NCBI GenBank assembly: GCA_039939375.1
Contig: JBDVJO010000011.1
Coordinates: forward strand, 434,001 to 498,000
Length of the DNA stretch: 64,000 nt
Direction of reading: 5' to 3'
Origin: Paracrocinitomix sp039939375
GTDB taxonomy: Bacteria; Bacteroidota; Bacteroidia; Flavobacteriales_D; Crocinitomicaceae
Below the pieces are notes generated by a model. The model was not told where the DNA came from, made no database searches, and was given only the letters and a program-made list of their open reading frames with translations. The translations under genes were made by a program, and so were the position numbers. Shown one piece after another: positions 7,872 to 17,024 of this stretch; the first letter of the stretch is position 1; each line of letters begins with the position of its first letter.

Positions 7872-8225
7872 TTAATTTTCAGGATATCCTTGATCAATCC
7901 AACATTGCATTATTTCTAATTCATCAGAAGTTAATGAATCAATACCAAATGAATTTGGCATATAAGGCATGTTTTTTTGATTGAATACACGATCTTGAAT
8001 AGCTCCTGCATCTAACTTAGTTTGAATATTTTCATATTCATCAATCCATGCGTCATGACAACCAGTTCCAGGACCTGCCTGAGTTTTACATGAGCTCTCA
8101 ATAATTGGTCTAATATCAGTAGCGTAAGACACTACGAAACCGCAATCTCCGGCTATCGGTTCTTCTTCTTTTTTACAAGCTGTTAAAACAATTGAGAATG
8201 CCGCAAGGATTATAAAATTTTTCAT
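7872..8225 (-). CDS. Small cytochrome c-like lipoprotein with CX9CH motif (copy 1)
   Basis: A 117-aa lipoprotein with lipobox LTAC (C17). It is closely related to the next gene downstream, sharing the ESSCKTQAG.GTGCHDAWIDEY block, the NMP/TMP Met (M86), the GIDSLT..E loop and the CWI.QGY end. C46 and C56-H57 form a CX9CH motif, a spacing not usual for c-type haem attachment. C28 and C108 are the extra conserved pair. The start follows directly after the terminator of the superoxide dismutase gene, so this pair is probably transcribed from its own promoter within or beyond that short gap, or by read-through. Confidence 0.75.
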   Translation of the reverse strand: MKNFIILAAFSIVLTACKKEEEPIAGDCGFVVSYATDIRPIIESSCKTQAGPGTGCHDAWIDEYENIQTKLDAGAIQDRVFNQKNMPYMPNSFGIDSLTSDELEIMQCWIDQGYPEN

Positions 8226-8227
8226 CT

Positions 8228-8266
8228 AAAAAAAATACTCCCTAATCATTTGTTGATTAGGGAGTA
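8228..8266 (-). terminator. Rho-independent terminator of the superoxide dismutase gene
   Basis: On the minus strand TACTCCCTAATCA and TGATTAGGGAGTA form a perfect 13-bp stem with a five-base loop, followed by a run of eight T. It starts 13 bp after the sod stop and ends just before the next gene's start. Confidence 0.92.
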
Positions 8267-8278
8267 GTAATATACGAA

Positions 8279-8884
8279 TTATTTGCCAGCAGCGTATCTC
8301 TTAGATACTTCTTCCCAGTTAATTACGTTAAAAAATGCATTTACGTAATCTGGTCTTCTGTTTTGATACTTTAAGTAATAAGCGTGTTCCCAAACATCTA
8401 ATCCTAAGATTGGTGTTCCACCACAACCAATTCCATTCATTAATGGATTATCTTGGTTTGGTGTAGAACAAACTTCAACTTTTCCGCCTGGGTGCACACA
8501 AAGCCAAGCCCATCCAGAACCGAATCTTGTTCCGGCTGCAGTTGAAAACGCATCTTTAAATGCTTCAAAAGATCCGTATGCTGCGTTAATTGCGTCTGCT
8601 AAATCTCCTGATGGTTGTCCGCCTCCGTTTGGAGACATCACTTCCCAAAATAAACAGTGGTTATAATATCCACCTCCATTATTTCTAACTGCTGCATTGT
8701 CAGCACATCCTGCTAAAATATCTTCGATTGATTTTCCAGCTAAATCTGTTCCTTCAATTGCTCCGTTTAACTTAGTGGTGTATCCATTGTGATGCTTGCC
8801 ATGGTGAATCTCCATAGTTTGCTTGTCAATATGTGGTTCTAATGCGTCATGCGCATATGGTAAATTTGGTAATTCAAATGCCAT
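8279..8884 (-). CDS. sodA: Superoxide dismutase, Mn/Fe family
   Basis: Converts superoxide to peroxide and oxygen in the cytosol; 201 aa with no signal peptide. The four metal ligands are visible: H27 (MEIHHGKHH), H76 (YNHCLFWE), D163 and H167 (DVWEHAYYLKY). The second-sphere Gln is in the position typical of manganese enzymes (Q144 in STPNQDNPL), and GGG lies before the second His, so a Mn-type or cambialistic enzyme is more likely than a strict Fe enzyme. It stands alone, with a strong terminator immediately downstream. Confidence 0.96.
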   Translation of the reverse strand: MAFELPNLPYAHDALEPHIDKQTMEIHHGKHHNGYTTKLNGAIEGTDLAGKSIEDILAGCADNAAVRNNGGGYYNHCLFWEVMSPNGGGQPSGDLADAINAAYGSFEAFKDAFSTAAGTRFGSGWAWLCVHPGGKVEVCSTPNQDNPLMNGIGCGGTPILGLDVWEHAYYLKYQNRRPDYVNAFFNVINWEEVSKRYAAGK

Positions 8885-9040
8885 TTTTATATCTTTTTTA
8901 AAGGTTAAAAACTGTATTATTTCGTGTATCTCAAAATTAACAAGATTAAATTAAATCCCTAGGTAAATAGCTAATTTAATATCTATGTGTAAATAGATTT
9001 TCTTTATTATTTTAGCTTTTCCAATTGAAAAACGATCGTT

Positions 9041-9361
9041 ATGAAAAATAAATTTTTAGTGTGCTCAGCTCTTTTTGCTTTTACTTTTTTAACAGCCTGT
9101 GGTGGGGCAGAAGAAGCCGAGCCAACCGATACAACTGAATCTAATGAGACAGAAACAACAGAGTCAACTAATTCAGGTGGACTAAATGACTTGATTAACA
9201 ATGCAGTTGACCAGGTTGAAAACGAAGTAAATCAGCAAATTTCTGACCCTAATTCTGAATTATTGCAAGGGGTAGATACCTTGAAAGATATAATTGAAGA
9301 AAAAGTAGAGCCGGCAATCAATGAAATTACTGATAAAATCAAATTAGAAGTAGAAAAGTAA
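9041..9361 (+). CDS. Small acidic lipoprotein of unknown function
   Basis: A 106-aa protein with a lipoprotein signal (lipobox LTAC, C20), then a Thr/Glu/Asp/Ser-rich linker (about 24-47). An amphipathic acidic helical part follows (DLINNAVDQVENEV, LQGVDTLKDIIEEKVEPAINEI). No recognised domain. The composition suggests a periplasmic or outer-membrane tether followed by a coiled-coil segment. Monocistronic, between the divergent sod gene and the AsmA-like gene. Reality is supported by the good signal peptide and the free intergenic space on both sides. Confidence 0.7.
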   Translation: MKNKFLVCSALFAFTFLTACGGAEEAEPTDTTESNETETTESTNSGGLNDLINNAVDQVENEVNQQISDPNSELLQGVDTLKDIIEEKVEPAINEITDKIKLEVEK

Positions 9362-9405
9362 ATCGTTTACTTTTTTTAAGTCAAAACTACATATTCCTAA
9401 CGTTT

Positions 9406-9439
9406 ATAGGTGGATAACATCTGTAACCGACCCACCTAT
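9406..9439. repeat. Inverted repeat upstream of the AsmA-like gene
   Basis: ATAGGTGG at 9406-9413 and CCACCTAT at 9432-9439 are a perfect 8-bp inverted repeat with an 18-base gap, ending 17 bases before the -7 box at 9457. No T run follows. It could be an operator or a weak hairpin; nothing decides between them. Confidence 0.45.
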
Positions 9440-9456
9440 TTAGCGATATATTGCCA

Positions 9457-9464
9457 TAACTTTG
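9457..9464 (+). promoter_or_regulatory. Bacteroidota -7 box before the AsmA-like gene
   Basis: TAACTTTG, identical to the box before dxr, ends six bases before the ATG at 9471. A transcript starting about seven bases downstream would be leaderless or nearly so. Confidence 0.45.
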
Positions 9465-9470
9465 GTTGTT

Positions 9471-12161
9471 ATGCGCAAAGTGCTCAAAATCTGTCGTAAA
9501 ATCCTCTTCTGGATTTTCTTTGTTTGTCTGTTTTTACTGACAACGGTGACGATTATTTTGAATGTTTACGAAGATGACATCAAACAATATGCTATTGATG
9601 AATTGAACGAGCACTTAAAAACCAAGGTAGAAGTTGAAGATATTGAGCTTTCAATTTTTCATGATTTTCCTTCTGCTTCTATCCAATTCCAAAAGGTCTT
9701 TATTCCGGATGCATTTCCTGAAATAGAAAGTGATGATACACTTTTTTATGCTGAAGACATGTTCTTTAACTTCAATATTATGGACATTTATTCTGGCAAT
9801 TATGAGGTGAAAAGAATCAGTGTTCATGAAGGTTGCTTACAAATGAAAACAGCAGAAAACGGTGAGCGGAATTATGAAATATTGAAAGAAAAAGAAAGTT
9901 CAAGTGATGATGACAAATTTTCGTTTATGCTTGACTTATTAGCGGTAGAAAATTTTAAATATTCTTATAACAATGTTGCTTCTTCTCAATTGTTCAATTT
10001 AGATTTTCATGAAGGATTGTTCAGTGGAAATTTCTCTGAAACTACTTTTGATATTGAGGCTGATGCAGATTTGAAGATTCAACAATTGAAAAGTGGATCT
10101 TTTAATTTGGTACAAAACAAAGAGTCTAAACTTGATTTGAATCTGACGGTTGAGACCTTGACAAAATCTTACATTTTCAACAAAGGAAATCTACTCATAG
10201 AGGAAATGCCCTTTGATATTCACGGTAGAATTGATTCTACTTATTTGGATTTAGCGATAATAGGAGATGGAATTAAAATCCATGATTTGGCCAATAGCTT
10301 GGTGGATGAAAAATTAGAAGATGTAAAATCATACGAAGGAGAAGGAATTATAAACTTCAATGCTGCAATTATAGGACAGAGTTCTGCAACTGAAATGCCT
10401 TCAATTATGGCAGATTTTGATATTGTCAATGGTTCAATAATCGAACCTAAAAATGATTTACAAATTACGGATATCAGTTTTAAAGGAAGTTATCAAAACG
10501 AGCAAAAAGGTCGAAAAGAGGAGTTAACACTCACTGATTTACATTTAAAACTCTTGCAAAGTTATTTTTCTGGATCAGCCGTGATAACTGATTTCCATGA
10601 GCCACTTTTAAGCACCAAAATGGATGGTGATTTAGATTTGGCGAGATTCCACCAATTTTTCAACTTCAATAATGTAGAAAAATTGAGTGGAAAAGTCGTG
10701 TTCAATTTCAACGGACAAGTACGCTTTTTTGATCCTGAATATAGAGCAGAACGCTTTGAAGTCTTGAAGTCAAACGGAACGTTTAACTTGACCAACGTGG
10801 CCTATAAGTCTCGTAGTTCTGATCTGGCCTTTACCCAAATTGGCGGACAAATAGTGCTCAAAGATAAGGATGCCGCAACCAAAAATTTGATTGTTAAAAC
10901 TGGAAAATCTGATTTAAAAATGAACGGAGCTATGAAGAACCTAATTCCTTTTATTGAAGGTTCAGGGAGTCTTGGTTTAATAGCTGCAATTGAATCTCAA
11001 AACATAGATTTAGATGAGTTTTTAGGCGAACCGAACAAATCTAAAACCGGTCCGCTTGAAATGTTTGTGCTGCCAGATAACTTGAATTTAAATGTAAGTC
11101 TTGATGTGGCAAAGCTGAAATGGGAGAACCATAATTTTCAAAATATTTCATCAAAAGTGTTAATGTCTTCGCGAAAAGTGAATATGAACCAGTTAAGGTT
11201 TGACATGCTCGGGGGGCAAATACGCGGAAATTTATCGTTAAACAATTTACTTGACAACGGAAATGTGATAGAAGGAAAAATGCATTTTAACAAGGTAAAT
11301 GTGACATCACTATTTGCCGAATGGGATAATTTTGATCAAAAAAGTATTACTTCTAAACACCTATCTGGAAATGCAACTGGAGATATTGATTTTCTACTAG
11401 GATTTAACCCATATTTTTCAATTATTGAGGATAAGATATTTGCCGATTGTGATGTTAAAATATCTAATGGAGAGCTCAATAACCTTGAAACCATGAAGTC
11501 AATCACAGATTACATGCGATCTAACAAAGGGCTGAATTTATTATTAAAAAAACACATTGATAGCTTTGAAGAAAAGCTGTTGCATCTAAAATTTTCAGAT
11601 ATTGAAAACCACATTACTATACAAGATCGAAAGATTACCATTCCTAAAATGAAAATTAAAACCAACGCCATTGACATAGATTTGGCGGGCTGGCATGATT
11701 TTGACAATCAAATAGACTATCATTTTAGCTTCAGATTCAGAGAATTAAAAACGCGTGCAGAAGAAACTGAATTTGGTATAGTAGAGGATGATGGCCTTGG
11801 TTTATTGGTGTATTTGAGGATGTTTGGAGACTTAGATGATCCGTCATATGCCTTAGATAAAGAGAATAGAAAAGCCGATATAAAAGAACAGTTAGCTGAG
11901 GAGAAACAAGATGTAAAATCCATGCTAAAATCAGAGTTTGGGTTCTTTAAGAAAGATTCAACCGTAAAAAATATGGAGGCTAAAAATAAAAAAGAGGTGC
12001 AATTTATATTTTATGATGACGAAATAGAAAACACGGATTTAGACTCTAATGAGACAAAAAAAGAAGACAAACATAAGAAGCGAACGTTTAAATTTTACGA
12101 GAAGTTAAAAGCTGATGCTGACAAGAATAAAGACAAAGTTGATTTTGAAATTGAGAAGTAA
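9471..12161 (+). CDS. AsmA-like envelope protein
   Basis: An 896-aa protein with one N-terminal membrane helix (about 12-33) and a long periplasmic beta-rich region, as in the AsmA family of intermembrane lipid-transport and outer-membrane-assembly proteins. The hallmark N-terminal stretch is present (INEHLKTKVEV-like LNEHLKTKVEVEDIELSIF then FPSASIQFQKV), and the conserved AsmA C-terminal region precedes a highly charged Lys/Glu-rich tail from about 800. The ATG at 9471 is chosen over an in-frame TTG at 9462, because the TTG overlaps the promoter box. A sensor kinase follows after 39 bp in the same direction. Confidence 0.85.
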   Translation: MRKVLKICRKILFWIFFVCLFLLTTVTIILNVYEDDIKQYAIDELNEHLKTKVEVEDIELSIFHDFPSASIQFQKVFIPDAFPEIESDDTLFYAEDMFFNFNIMDIYSGNYEVKRISVHEGCLQMKTAENGERNYEILKEKESSSDDDKFSFMLDLLAVENFKYSYNNVASSQLFNLDFHEGLFSGNFSETTFDIEADADLKIQQLKSGSFNLVQNKESKLDLNLTVETLTKSYIFNKGNLLIEEMPFDIHGRIDSTYLDLAIIGDGIKIHDLANSLVDEKLEDVKSYEGEGIINFNAAIIGQSSATEMPSIMADFDIVNGSIIEPKNDLQITDISFKGSYQNEQKGRKEELTLTDLHLKLLQSYFSGSAVITDFHEPLLSTKMDGDLDLARFHQFFNFNNVEKLSGKVVFNFNGQVRFFDPEYRAERFEVLKSNGTFNLTNVAYKSRSSDLAFTQIGGQIVLKDKDAATKNLIVKTGKSDLKMNGAMKNLIPFIEGSGSLGLIAAIESQNIDLDEFLGEPNKSKTGPLEMFVLPDNLNLNVSLDVAKLKWENHNFQNISSKVLMSSRKVNMNQLRFDMLGGQIRGNLSLNNLLDNGNVIEGKMHFNKVNVTSLFAEWDNFDQKSITSKHLSGNATGDIDFLLGFNPYFSIIEDKIFADCDVKISNGELNNLETMKSITDYMRSNKGLNLLLKKHIDSFEEKLLHLKFSDIENHITIQDRKITIPKMKIKTNAIDIDLAGWHDFDNQIDYHFSFRFRELKTRAEETEFGIVEDDGLGLLVYLRMFGDLDDPSYALDKENRKADIKEQLAEEKQDVKSMLKSEFGFFKKDSTVKNMEAKNKKEVQFIFYDDEIENTDLDSNETKKEDKHKKRTFKFYEKLKADADKNKDKVDFEIEK

Positions 12162-12200
12162 TAAAAGTTAACTAAGCTCGTTTACTCTCCTACTTAACAC

Positions 12201-13787
12201 ATGAATTTATATCACAAAAAACAACGTTGGAAAATTGCCCTCTTGGGAATAGCTATCCTCTTGGTGGCGGCTTCGTTATGGTTTTCATTTAGTATTGTAG
12301 ATAAAGTTCAGCAAAGAGAAGTGGATCGAATTGAGCAATGGGCAGATGCTGTGAAACGGAAATCTGAATTGGTGAACTTAACCAATAGCGCATTTGATCA
12401 GTTAAGTCAGGCCTTGCAAGAAATGAAGTCACTTGACCGAAACAAGGTGGAGATGTGGTCTTTGGCAATGGAGCAAATCAATAAACCTTTAGATGATTAT
12501 TCCTTTGTCTTAGAAGTGATAAAGGGAAACAACTCTATACCTATCATCATTTCAGATTTAGATAACCAGGTCGTTTCTTCATACAATTTAGCCGGGTTAG
12601 ATTCTCAAATTGTTAAGAGGATAGAATCTGATGGATTATCTGGAAATCAAGATTCGTTATTCAAAAAAATGAAAGGCGACAGCCTTTTGCATTACATGGA
12701 TTTTTGGCAAGATGACCATCCACCCATTGAAATAGATCTGTTTTATGGAGAAAAACAACGGGTCTATTATTTTGATTCTACCTATTTCAAAACGCAAAAA
12801 CTGTTGGCTTTAGAAGTGAGTAGGGATTCTCTAATCTCTTCATTTACGAATGAGTTGGTGGCAAACGAATATTTAGTGCCGGTTTTGTTCATTGATAAAG
12901 CATCACGCGAAGTCTTAGCGACTAATATGCCATCATATGACTCAACAAATACTAACGAATTAGTAAAAACATTGTCGGCTTCAGGAGATTCAATAATTGT
13001 GGAGTTAGGATCTACAAGTTCTGGTGTCATTTATTATGAGCATTCAGAAGAAGTGACCCAAATGAAATACTTTCCTATCATTCAATTCTTCATTATAGGC
13101 TTGTTTATTTTTATCGCTTATATCGCTTTCTCAACTTTTAGAAAGGCCGAGCAAGACCAGGTTTGGGCGGGTATGGCAAAAGAAACTGCGCATCAATTAG
13201 GAACTCCAATATCTTCGCTTATGGCTTGGAACCAATTACTAGAGGCGAAAGGTGTAGACGCATCAATTACGGATGAGATAAACAAAGATATTGACCGCTT
13301 AAATACGGTAACGAATAGATTTTCTAAAATAGGTTCAGAGGCTATTTTAGAAGAAGGAGATATTGCTGAAACAGTAAAACAGGTTGCCGAATATTTGCGT
13401 CCAAGAATTTCTAATAAGGTTGCCATAACTTGTGAAAGTGAGGTTTCTGGATTAAAAATTAGATATAACAAATCATTGATAGAATGGGCTATCGAAAATA
13501 TTGTCAAAAATGCTGTGGATGCCATGGAATCTAAGGGACAGCTCATCATTAAAGTATTTCAAGAAGAAGATGAATTAATGATTGACATAAAAGACACCGG
13601 TAAAGGGATTCCAGCTAACAAGATCAAAACTGTTTTCCAACCTGGTTATTCTACCAAAAAAAGAGGTTGGGGCTTAGGTCTTTCTTTAGTCAAAAGAATC
13701 ATTGAAGAATTCCACAAGGGTAAAGTTTATGTCTTAGAGTCTGAAGTAGATAAAGGCACAACTTTCAGGATACACTTACCTGTTTAA
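12201..13787 (+). CDS. Membrane sensor histidine kinase
   Basis: A 528-aa kinase with transmembrane helices at about 12-32 and 291-312 enclosing a roughly 260-residue extracytoplasmic sensor. The HisKA-type dimerisation segment has H331 (KETAHQLGTP). The ATPase domain shows the N box (ENIVKNAVDAME), G1 (DTGKGIP) and G2 (GWGLGLSLVKRI). HAMP features are not obvious. No response regulator is adjacent, so the partner is unknown. Its position 39 bp after the AsmA-like gene suggests co-transcription and possibly envelope-related sensing, which is inference. It overlaps the convergent epimerase gene by 4 bp. Confidence 0.92.
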   Translation: MNLYHKKQRWKIALLGIAILLVAASLWFSFSIVDKVQQREVDRIEQWADAVKRKSELVNLTNSAFDQLSQALQEMKSLDRNKVEMWSLAMEQINKPLDDYSFVLEVIKGNNSIPIIISDLDNQVVSSYNLAGLDSQIVKRIESDGLSGNQDSLFKKMKGDSLLHYMDFWQDDHPPIEIDLFYGEKQRVYYFDSTYFKTQKLLALEVSRDSLISSFTNELVANEYLVPVLFIDKASREVLATNMPSYDSTNTNELVKTLSASGDSIIVELGSTSSGVIYYEHSEEVTQMKYFPIIQFFIIGLFIFIAYIAFSTFRKAEQDQVWAGMAKETAHQLGTPISSLMAWNQLLEAKGVDASITDEINKDIDRLNTVTNRFSKIGSEAILEEGDIAETVKQVAEYLRPRISNKVAITCESEVSGLKIRYNKSLIEWAIENIVKNAVDAMESKGQLIIKVFQEEDELMIDIKDTGKGIPANKIKTVFQPGYSTKKRGWGLGLSLVKRIIEEFHKGKVYVLESEVDKGTTFRIHLPV

Positions 13788-14182
13788 GCTTTTTCTTGGC
13801 ACAGTTCAATCAAAACACTGTTGGTTGATTTGGGATGTAAAAAAGCGATTCGCTTATTATCAGCTCCGTCTTTAGGTGTTTGATGAATCAGTTGAAATCC
13901 TTCTTTAGATAAACGATCAATTTCAAAATCAATATCTACAACTTCAAAAGCTAAATGGTGAATTCCTTCTCCTTTTTTAGCAATAAACTTGGCTATAGCA
14001 CTGTCTTCGTTTGACGCTTCAAGTAATTCAATTTTAGATTCTCCCAGCTGAAAAAAAGAAGTTTTCACGCCTTCTGAAGCGACTTCTTCCATTTTATAAT
14101 GTGGTGAATTAAAAAGCGTTTCAAATAACTTGTTTGACGCTTCAATGTTTTTTACTGCGATTCCGATATGTTCTAATTTCAT
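13784..14182 (-). CDS. mce: Methylmalonyl-CoA epimerase
   Basis: A 132-aa glyoxalase-fold (VOC) protein that interconverts the 2R and 2S epimers of methylmalonyl-CoA, linking propionyl-CoA metabolism to succinyl-CoA. Characteristic elements are LEHIGIAVKN at the N-terminus (metal-ligand His), KIELLE, GEGIHHLAFEV in the middle and NSVLIELCQ at the end, with the internal two-repeat VOC layout. The length is normal. No mutase genes are nearby. The gene ends inside the convergent sensor-kinase end with a 4-bp overlap, and its start lies just after the terminator of the next upstream minus-strand gene. Confidence 0.92.
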   Translation of the reverse strand: MKLEHIGIAVKNIEASNKLFETLFNSPHYKMEEVASEGVKTSFFQLGESKIELLEASNEDSAIAKFIAKKGEGIHHLAFEVVDIDFEIDRLSKEGFQLIHQTPKDGADNKRIAFLHPKSTNSVLIELCQEKA

Positions 14183-14196
14183 AGCTAAGCTTAAAT

Positions 14197-14229
14197 AAAA
14201 AACCCTGCTCAGCTTAGCTAAACAGGGTT
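14197..14229 (-). terminator. Rho-independent terminator
   Basis: On the minus strand AACCCTG and CAGGGTT (7-bp stem, 15-base loop with AGC-rich sequence) are followed by T-rich sequence. It lies between the stop of the 14252-15058 gene and the mce start. Confidence 0.75.
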
Positions 14230-14251
14230 CAATTATAATTTTTCTAAGAGT

Positions 14252-15058
14252 TTAAGTCTTAATAAACTTCTCGTTCTTATTGTCGTAATTAATATAGTAA
14301 GCACCTTTCTTCAAGTTCTCACAATTGACTTCTGAGCCAACTCCTTTCTTTACAATGTTCCCGTAGGCATCATAAATTTCGTACTTGGTTTCTACTGGAT
14401 TACCTCCCGCAGTAAACTTAATTTCGTTCTTAACCTTTTTGGGGTTTAGTTCAGGCTCCTTAATCGCCGCATTTGAGAATGTTACAGCTTTAGAAGGTTT
14501 CTTTTTACCAGTGTGGTCAGTTTGAACAACTCTCACTTTGTTTTCTCCAGAGTGAGGCGAAACTTGGAAAGAGTAGGTGTTTTCACCTGCAGTTCCAATT
14601 CCATCAACTTCTCCAACGGCAACCCATTTGTTCCATCTGTATTGTTCAACTACATAAGGTAGTTTTCCAGATTCGCCAGTGGTTGACCAAGAAAGTGAAC
14701 CATCAGGAGAACAAGAAATATCACCTATAACATATGTACTCTTAGGTAACAATACCTCAGGGTTCAAAATTTTAGGTTTACAACCAACTCCATGGTCTAA
14801 TACGATAAATACCGGATCACCGATATTTACACTGAATTCGGCAAAATTGATTTCAAAGGCACTTGACTGAATACCATCAGAAATTGGATCCCCATTTACG
14901 GTGGCTCTTGTTACACAAAAACCAAATCCATCTTCATCTTCAGGATTCTGTACATATAAGTTTTTCCCTTGATAATGTCCTTCAATAGACAAATCAGCGA
15001 AGGATGAGTAAGCTCCCCCAAGAAAAACAATTGCCAGTAAGATAGTGTTTTTCAACAT
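14252..15058 (-). CDS. Secreted protein with T9SS-like C-terminal domain
   Basis: A 268-aa protein with a signal peptide (about 1-21, ending SSFA). The N-terminal part (GHYQGKNLYVQNPEDEDGFGFCV) is a motif I associate with a conserved Flavobacteriales family of unknown role. The middle is beta-rich and fibronectin/Ig-like (YRWNKWVAVGEVDG..., VRVVQTDHTGKKKPS). The last ~70 residues (KYEIYDAYGNIVKKG ... LKKGAYYINYDNKNEKFIKT) resemble a short type A T9SS sorting domain, so surface delivery is likely. Three cysteines in the first 120 residues might form disulfides. Monocistronic, with its own terminator. The function is not known. Confidence 0.75.
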   Translation of the reverse strand: MLKNTILLAIVFLGGAYSSFADLSIEGHYQGKNLYVQNPEDEDGFGFCVTRATVNGDPISDGIQSSAFEINFAEFSVNIGDPVFIVLDHGVGCKPKILNPEVLLPKSTYVIGDISCSPDGSLSWSTTGESGKLPYVVEQYRWNKWVAVGEVDGIGTAGENTYSFQVSPHSGENKVRVVQTDHTGKKKPSKAVTFSNAAIKEPELNPKKVKNEIKFTAGGNPVETKYEIYDAYGNIVKKGVGSEVNCENLKKGAYYINYDNKNEKFIKT

Positions 15059-15192
15059 AATAGCTAATATAAAAACGCTTTACTTCTTTTCTAAGTAAGT
15101 GCAATATTAAAACTTCCGTTACAGATAAGCAAGTTATACGCCTATTTTTTTCAATCTACTCTCAAACAGTTAATTTAAGTGTTCGCAATTAG

Positions 15193-15221
15193 ATTGAGTT
15201 AATAAATTTAATTTATATTTG
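15193..15221 (+). promoter_or_regulatory. Promoter of the peptide-binding lipoprotein gene
   Basis: ATTG at 15193-15196 and TATATTTG at 15214-15221 (exact TAnnTTTG) with 17 bases between them; the usual spacing is 19-20. The predicted transcript would have a leader of roughly 40 bases before the ATG at 15266. Confidence 0.5.
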
Positions 15222-15265
15222 AATTGAATTAACAAAAACCCTAAATTAATTTTCAAATCCTGATT

Positions 15266-17008
15266 ATGACTATTTATAAAAAGCTAAGTGTTATCGGTTT
15301 AAGTCTACTACTGGTAGCTTGCGGTGGATCATCAGTGGATGATAATGATGGAACGGGAGAGGAATCTATCTTCGGTGGAACCTTTTCAATGCCTGTAGGG
15401 AGTTATTTCAAATGTATCAGACCTGTTGAAGTTCAGAAACTTGAAACTGCTCAAGTTTATGATCAAATTTTAGAAGGTCTTGTAAAATACAATCCTAAAA
15501 CTTTAGAGATTGAACCTGCTCTGGCTTCTGAATGGGAAATTTCTGAAGACGGACTAACTTATACCTTCACCCTTAGAGATGGAATTAAATTTCAGGATGC
15601 TTCTTGTTTTGCAAATGGCAAAGGTAGAGCGGTAGAAGCTAGTGATGTGGTGTACTCTTTTGAGAACATTTATACTAAAGAGCCAACTAACAGAGCTTAT
15701 TTGAACTTTATCAATACCATTAAAGGTGGTGAAGAATTTTATGAGGGAACTGCAGAAAATATTTCGGGAATCACAACAGATGGTAATAAGGTAACTTTTG
15801 AAATTTTAGAACCTAGTTCTGTCTTTATTCAAAAGATGGCAACCGTTTTTGCGACAATTGTACCACATGAATCTTTTGAATCTTCTGAATACATTCCAGT
15901 TGGAACAGGTCCATTCGTTTATGATAAATCGTCTAATTCGGAACTAGTTAAATTGGCTAAGAATCCTAATTTTTGGGGAACAGACGAAGAGGGTAATCAA
16001 TTACCCTACTTAGATTCAGTTCAATTTCAGTATTATGAAAATTCAAATGATCAAATGGATAACTTCTGGGGCGGAGGTTTAACTTATATTCCAAACGTTC
16101 CAATTACTGCAGTATCACAAGTTCTAGAAGAAAGAATTGAAGATTTTGAAAGTAATCCTCCAAAATATATGTTGATTTCTGAACCGCAGTTATCTACAAC
16201 TTATTTAGAGTTTAACATGCAAACACCAGTCTTAAAGAATAAAAAAGTTAGACAGGCGCTAAACCTTGCAATCAACAGAAAAAAATTGGTGGAGAAAATT
16301 ATGAAGAATCAAGCCTATGAAATTGGTAAGTTCGGAATTACACCACCGCTTACTAAAATTTTCAAGGAATATGATTTTGAAGGAATAGAAGATACTTCTT
16401 ATACATTTAATCCACAGCGAGCAGAAGAATTGTTAGCTGAGGCCGGTTATCCTGGTGGAAAAAACTTCCCGGCACTCTCTATGCAGTTTAGATTAGGGAA
16501 TGATTCGTACTTAGTAGCATCTGAAATTCAAAAACAATTGAAATCTGCGCTAAATATTAATATCGAGATTGAAGGTGTTGAGTTCAACCAGTTAATTGAA
16601 AATCAAGCAATGGGTAAAGCAGATATCTTCAGATCAACATGGTTTGGTGATTATCCTAACCCAGAAACGTTCTTAGTGAATGCTTACGGTAAAATTGTTC
16701 CAGAATCTAAAGATGAGCCATCTTATATGAACAGTTCTAGATACGTTAATCCGGCATTTGATGAGGCTTTTGAAAGAGGTTCAAAATCAGCTTCACAAGA
16801 AGAGTCTTATGCAGCATTCGCTGAAGCCGAAAAGATTTTAATGGAGGACGCAGCATTTATTATGCTTTGGTATGGTGAAGATATGATGTTGTTGCAATCT
16901 AATGTCAGAGATCTTGAAACAAACGGAATGCGTTTCTTAGACTTAAGAAGTGTTTATTTCAAAACAAGAACCGCCAAAGAAACAGAGAAAGAAGGCGCTC
17001 AAAGCTAA
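15266..17008 (+). CDS. ABC-type oligopeptide/dipeptide-binding lipoprotein (SBP family 5)
   Basis: A 580-aa lipoprotein (lipobox LVAC, C19), with the family 5 extracellular solute-binding fold of DppA/OppA. The typical opening is YDQILEGLVKYNPKTLEIEP then LASEWEISEDGLTYTF, followed by LRDGIKFQD, and near the middle KVRQALNLAINRKKLV; FGDYPNPETFL appears in the last third. It should capture peptides or similar solutes at the outer face of the inner membrane. No permease or ATPase genes are next to it, so it is an orphan here, as is common in Bacteroidota. It may share a transcript with hemW, which starts 16 bp after its stop. Confidence 0.93.
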   Translation: MTIYKKLSVIGLSLLLVACGGSSVDDNDGTGEESIFGGTFSMPVGSYFKCIRPVEVQKLETAQVYDQILEGLVKYNPKTLEIEPALASEWEISEDGLTYTFTLRDGIKFQDASCFANGKGRAVEASDVVYSFENIYTKEPTNRAYLNFINTIKGGEEFYEGTAENISGITTDGNKVTFEILEPSSVFIQKMATVFATIVPHESFESSEYIPVGTGPFVYDKSSNSELVKLAKNPNFWGTDEEGNQLPYLDSVQFQYYENSNDQMDNFWGGGLTYIPNVPITAVSQVLEERIEDFESNPPKYMLISEPQLSTTYLEFNMQTPVLKNKKVRQALNLAINRKKLVEKIMKNQAYEIGKFGITPPLTKIFKEYDFEGIEDTSYTFNPQRAEELLAEAGYPGGKNFPALSMQFRLGNDSYLVASEIQKQLKSALNINIEIEGVEFNQLIENQAMGKADIFRSTWFGDYPNPETFLVNAYGKIVPESKDEPSYMNSSRYVNPAFDEAFERGSKSASQEESYAAFAEAEKILMEDAAFIMLWYGEDMMLLQSNVRDLETNGMRFLDLRSVYFKTRTAKETEKEGAQS

Positions 17009-17024
17009 TTAGCTTCAACACATC

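Noticed and set aside
13193..13549. Minus-strand 118-aa frame inside the sensor kinase
   Set aside because: Antisense of the kinase core; composition mirrors it, with no family match.
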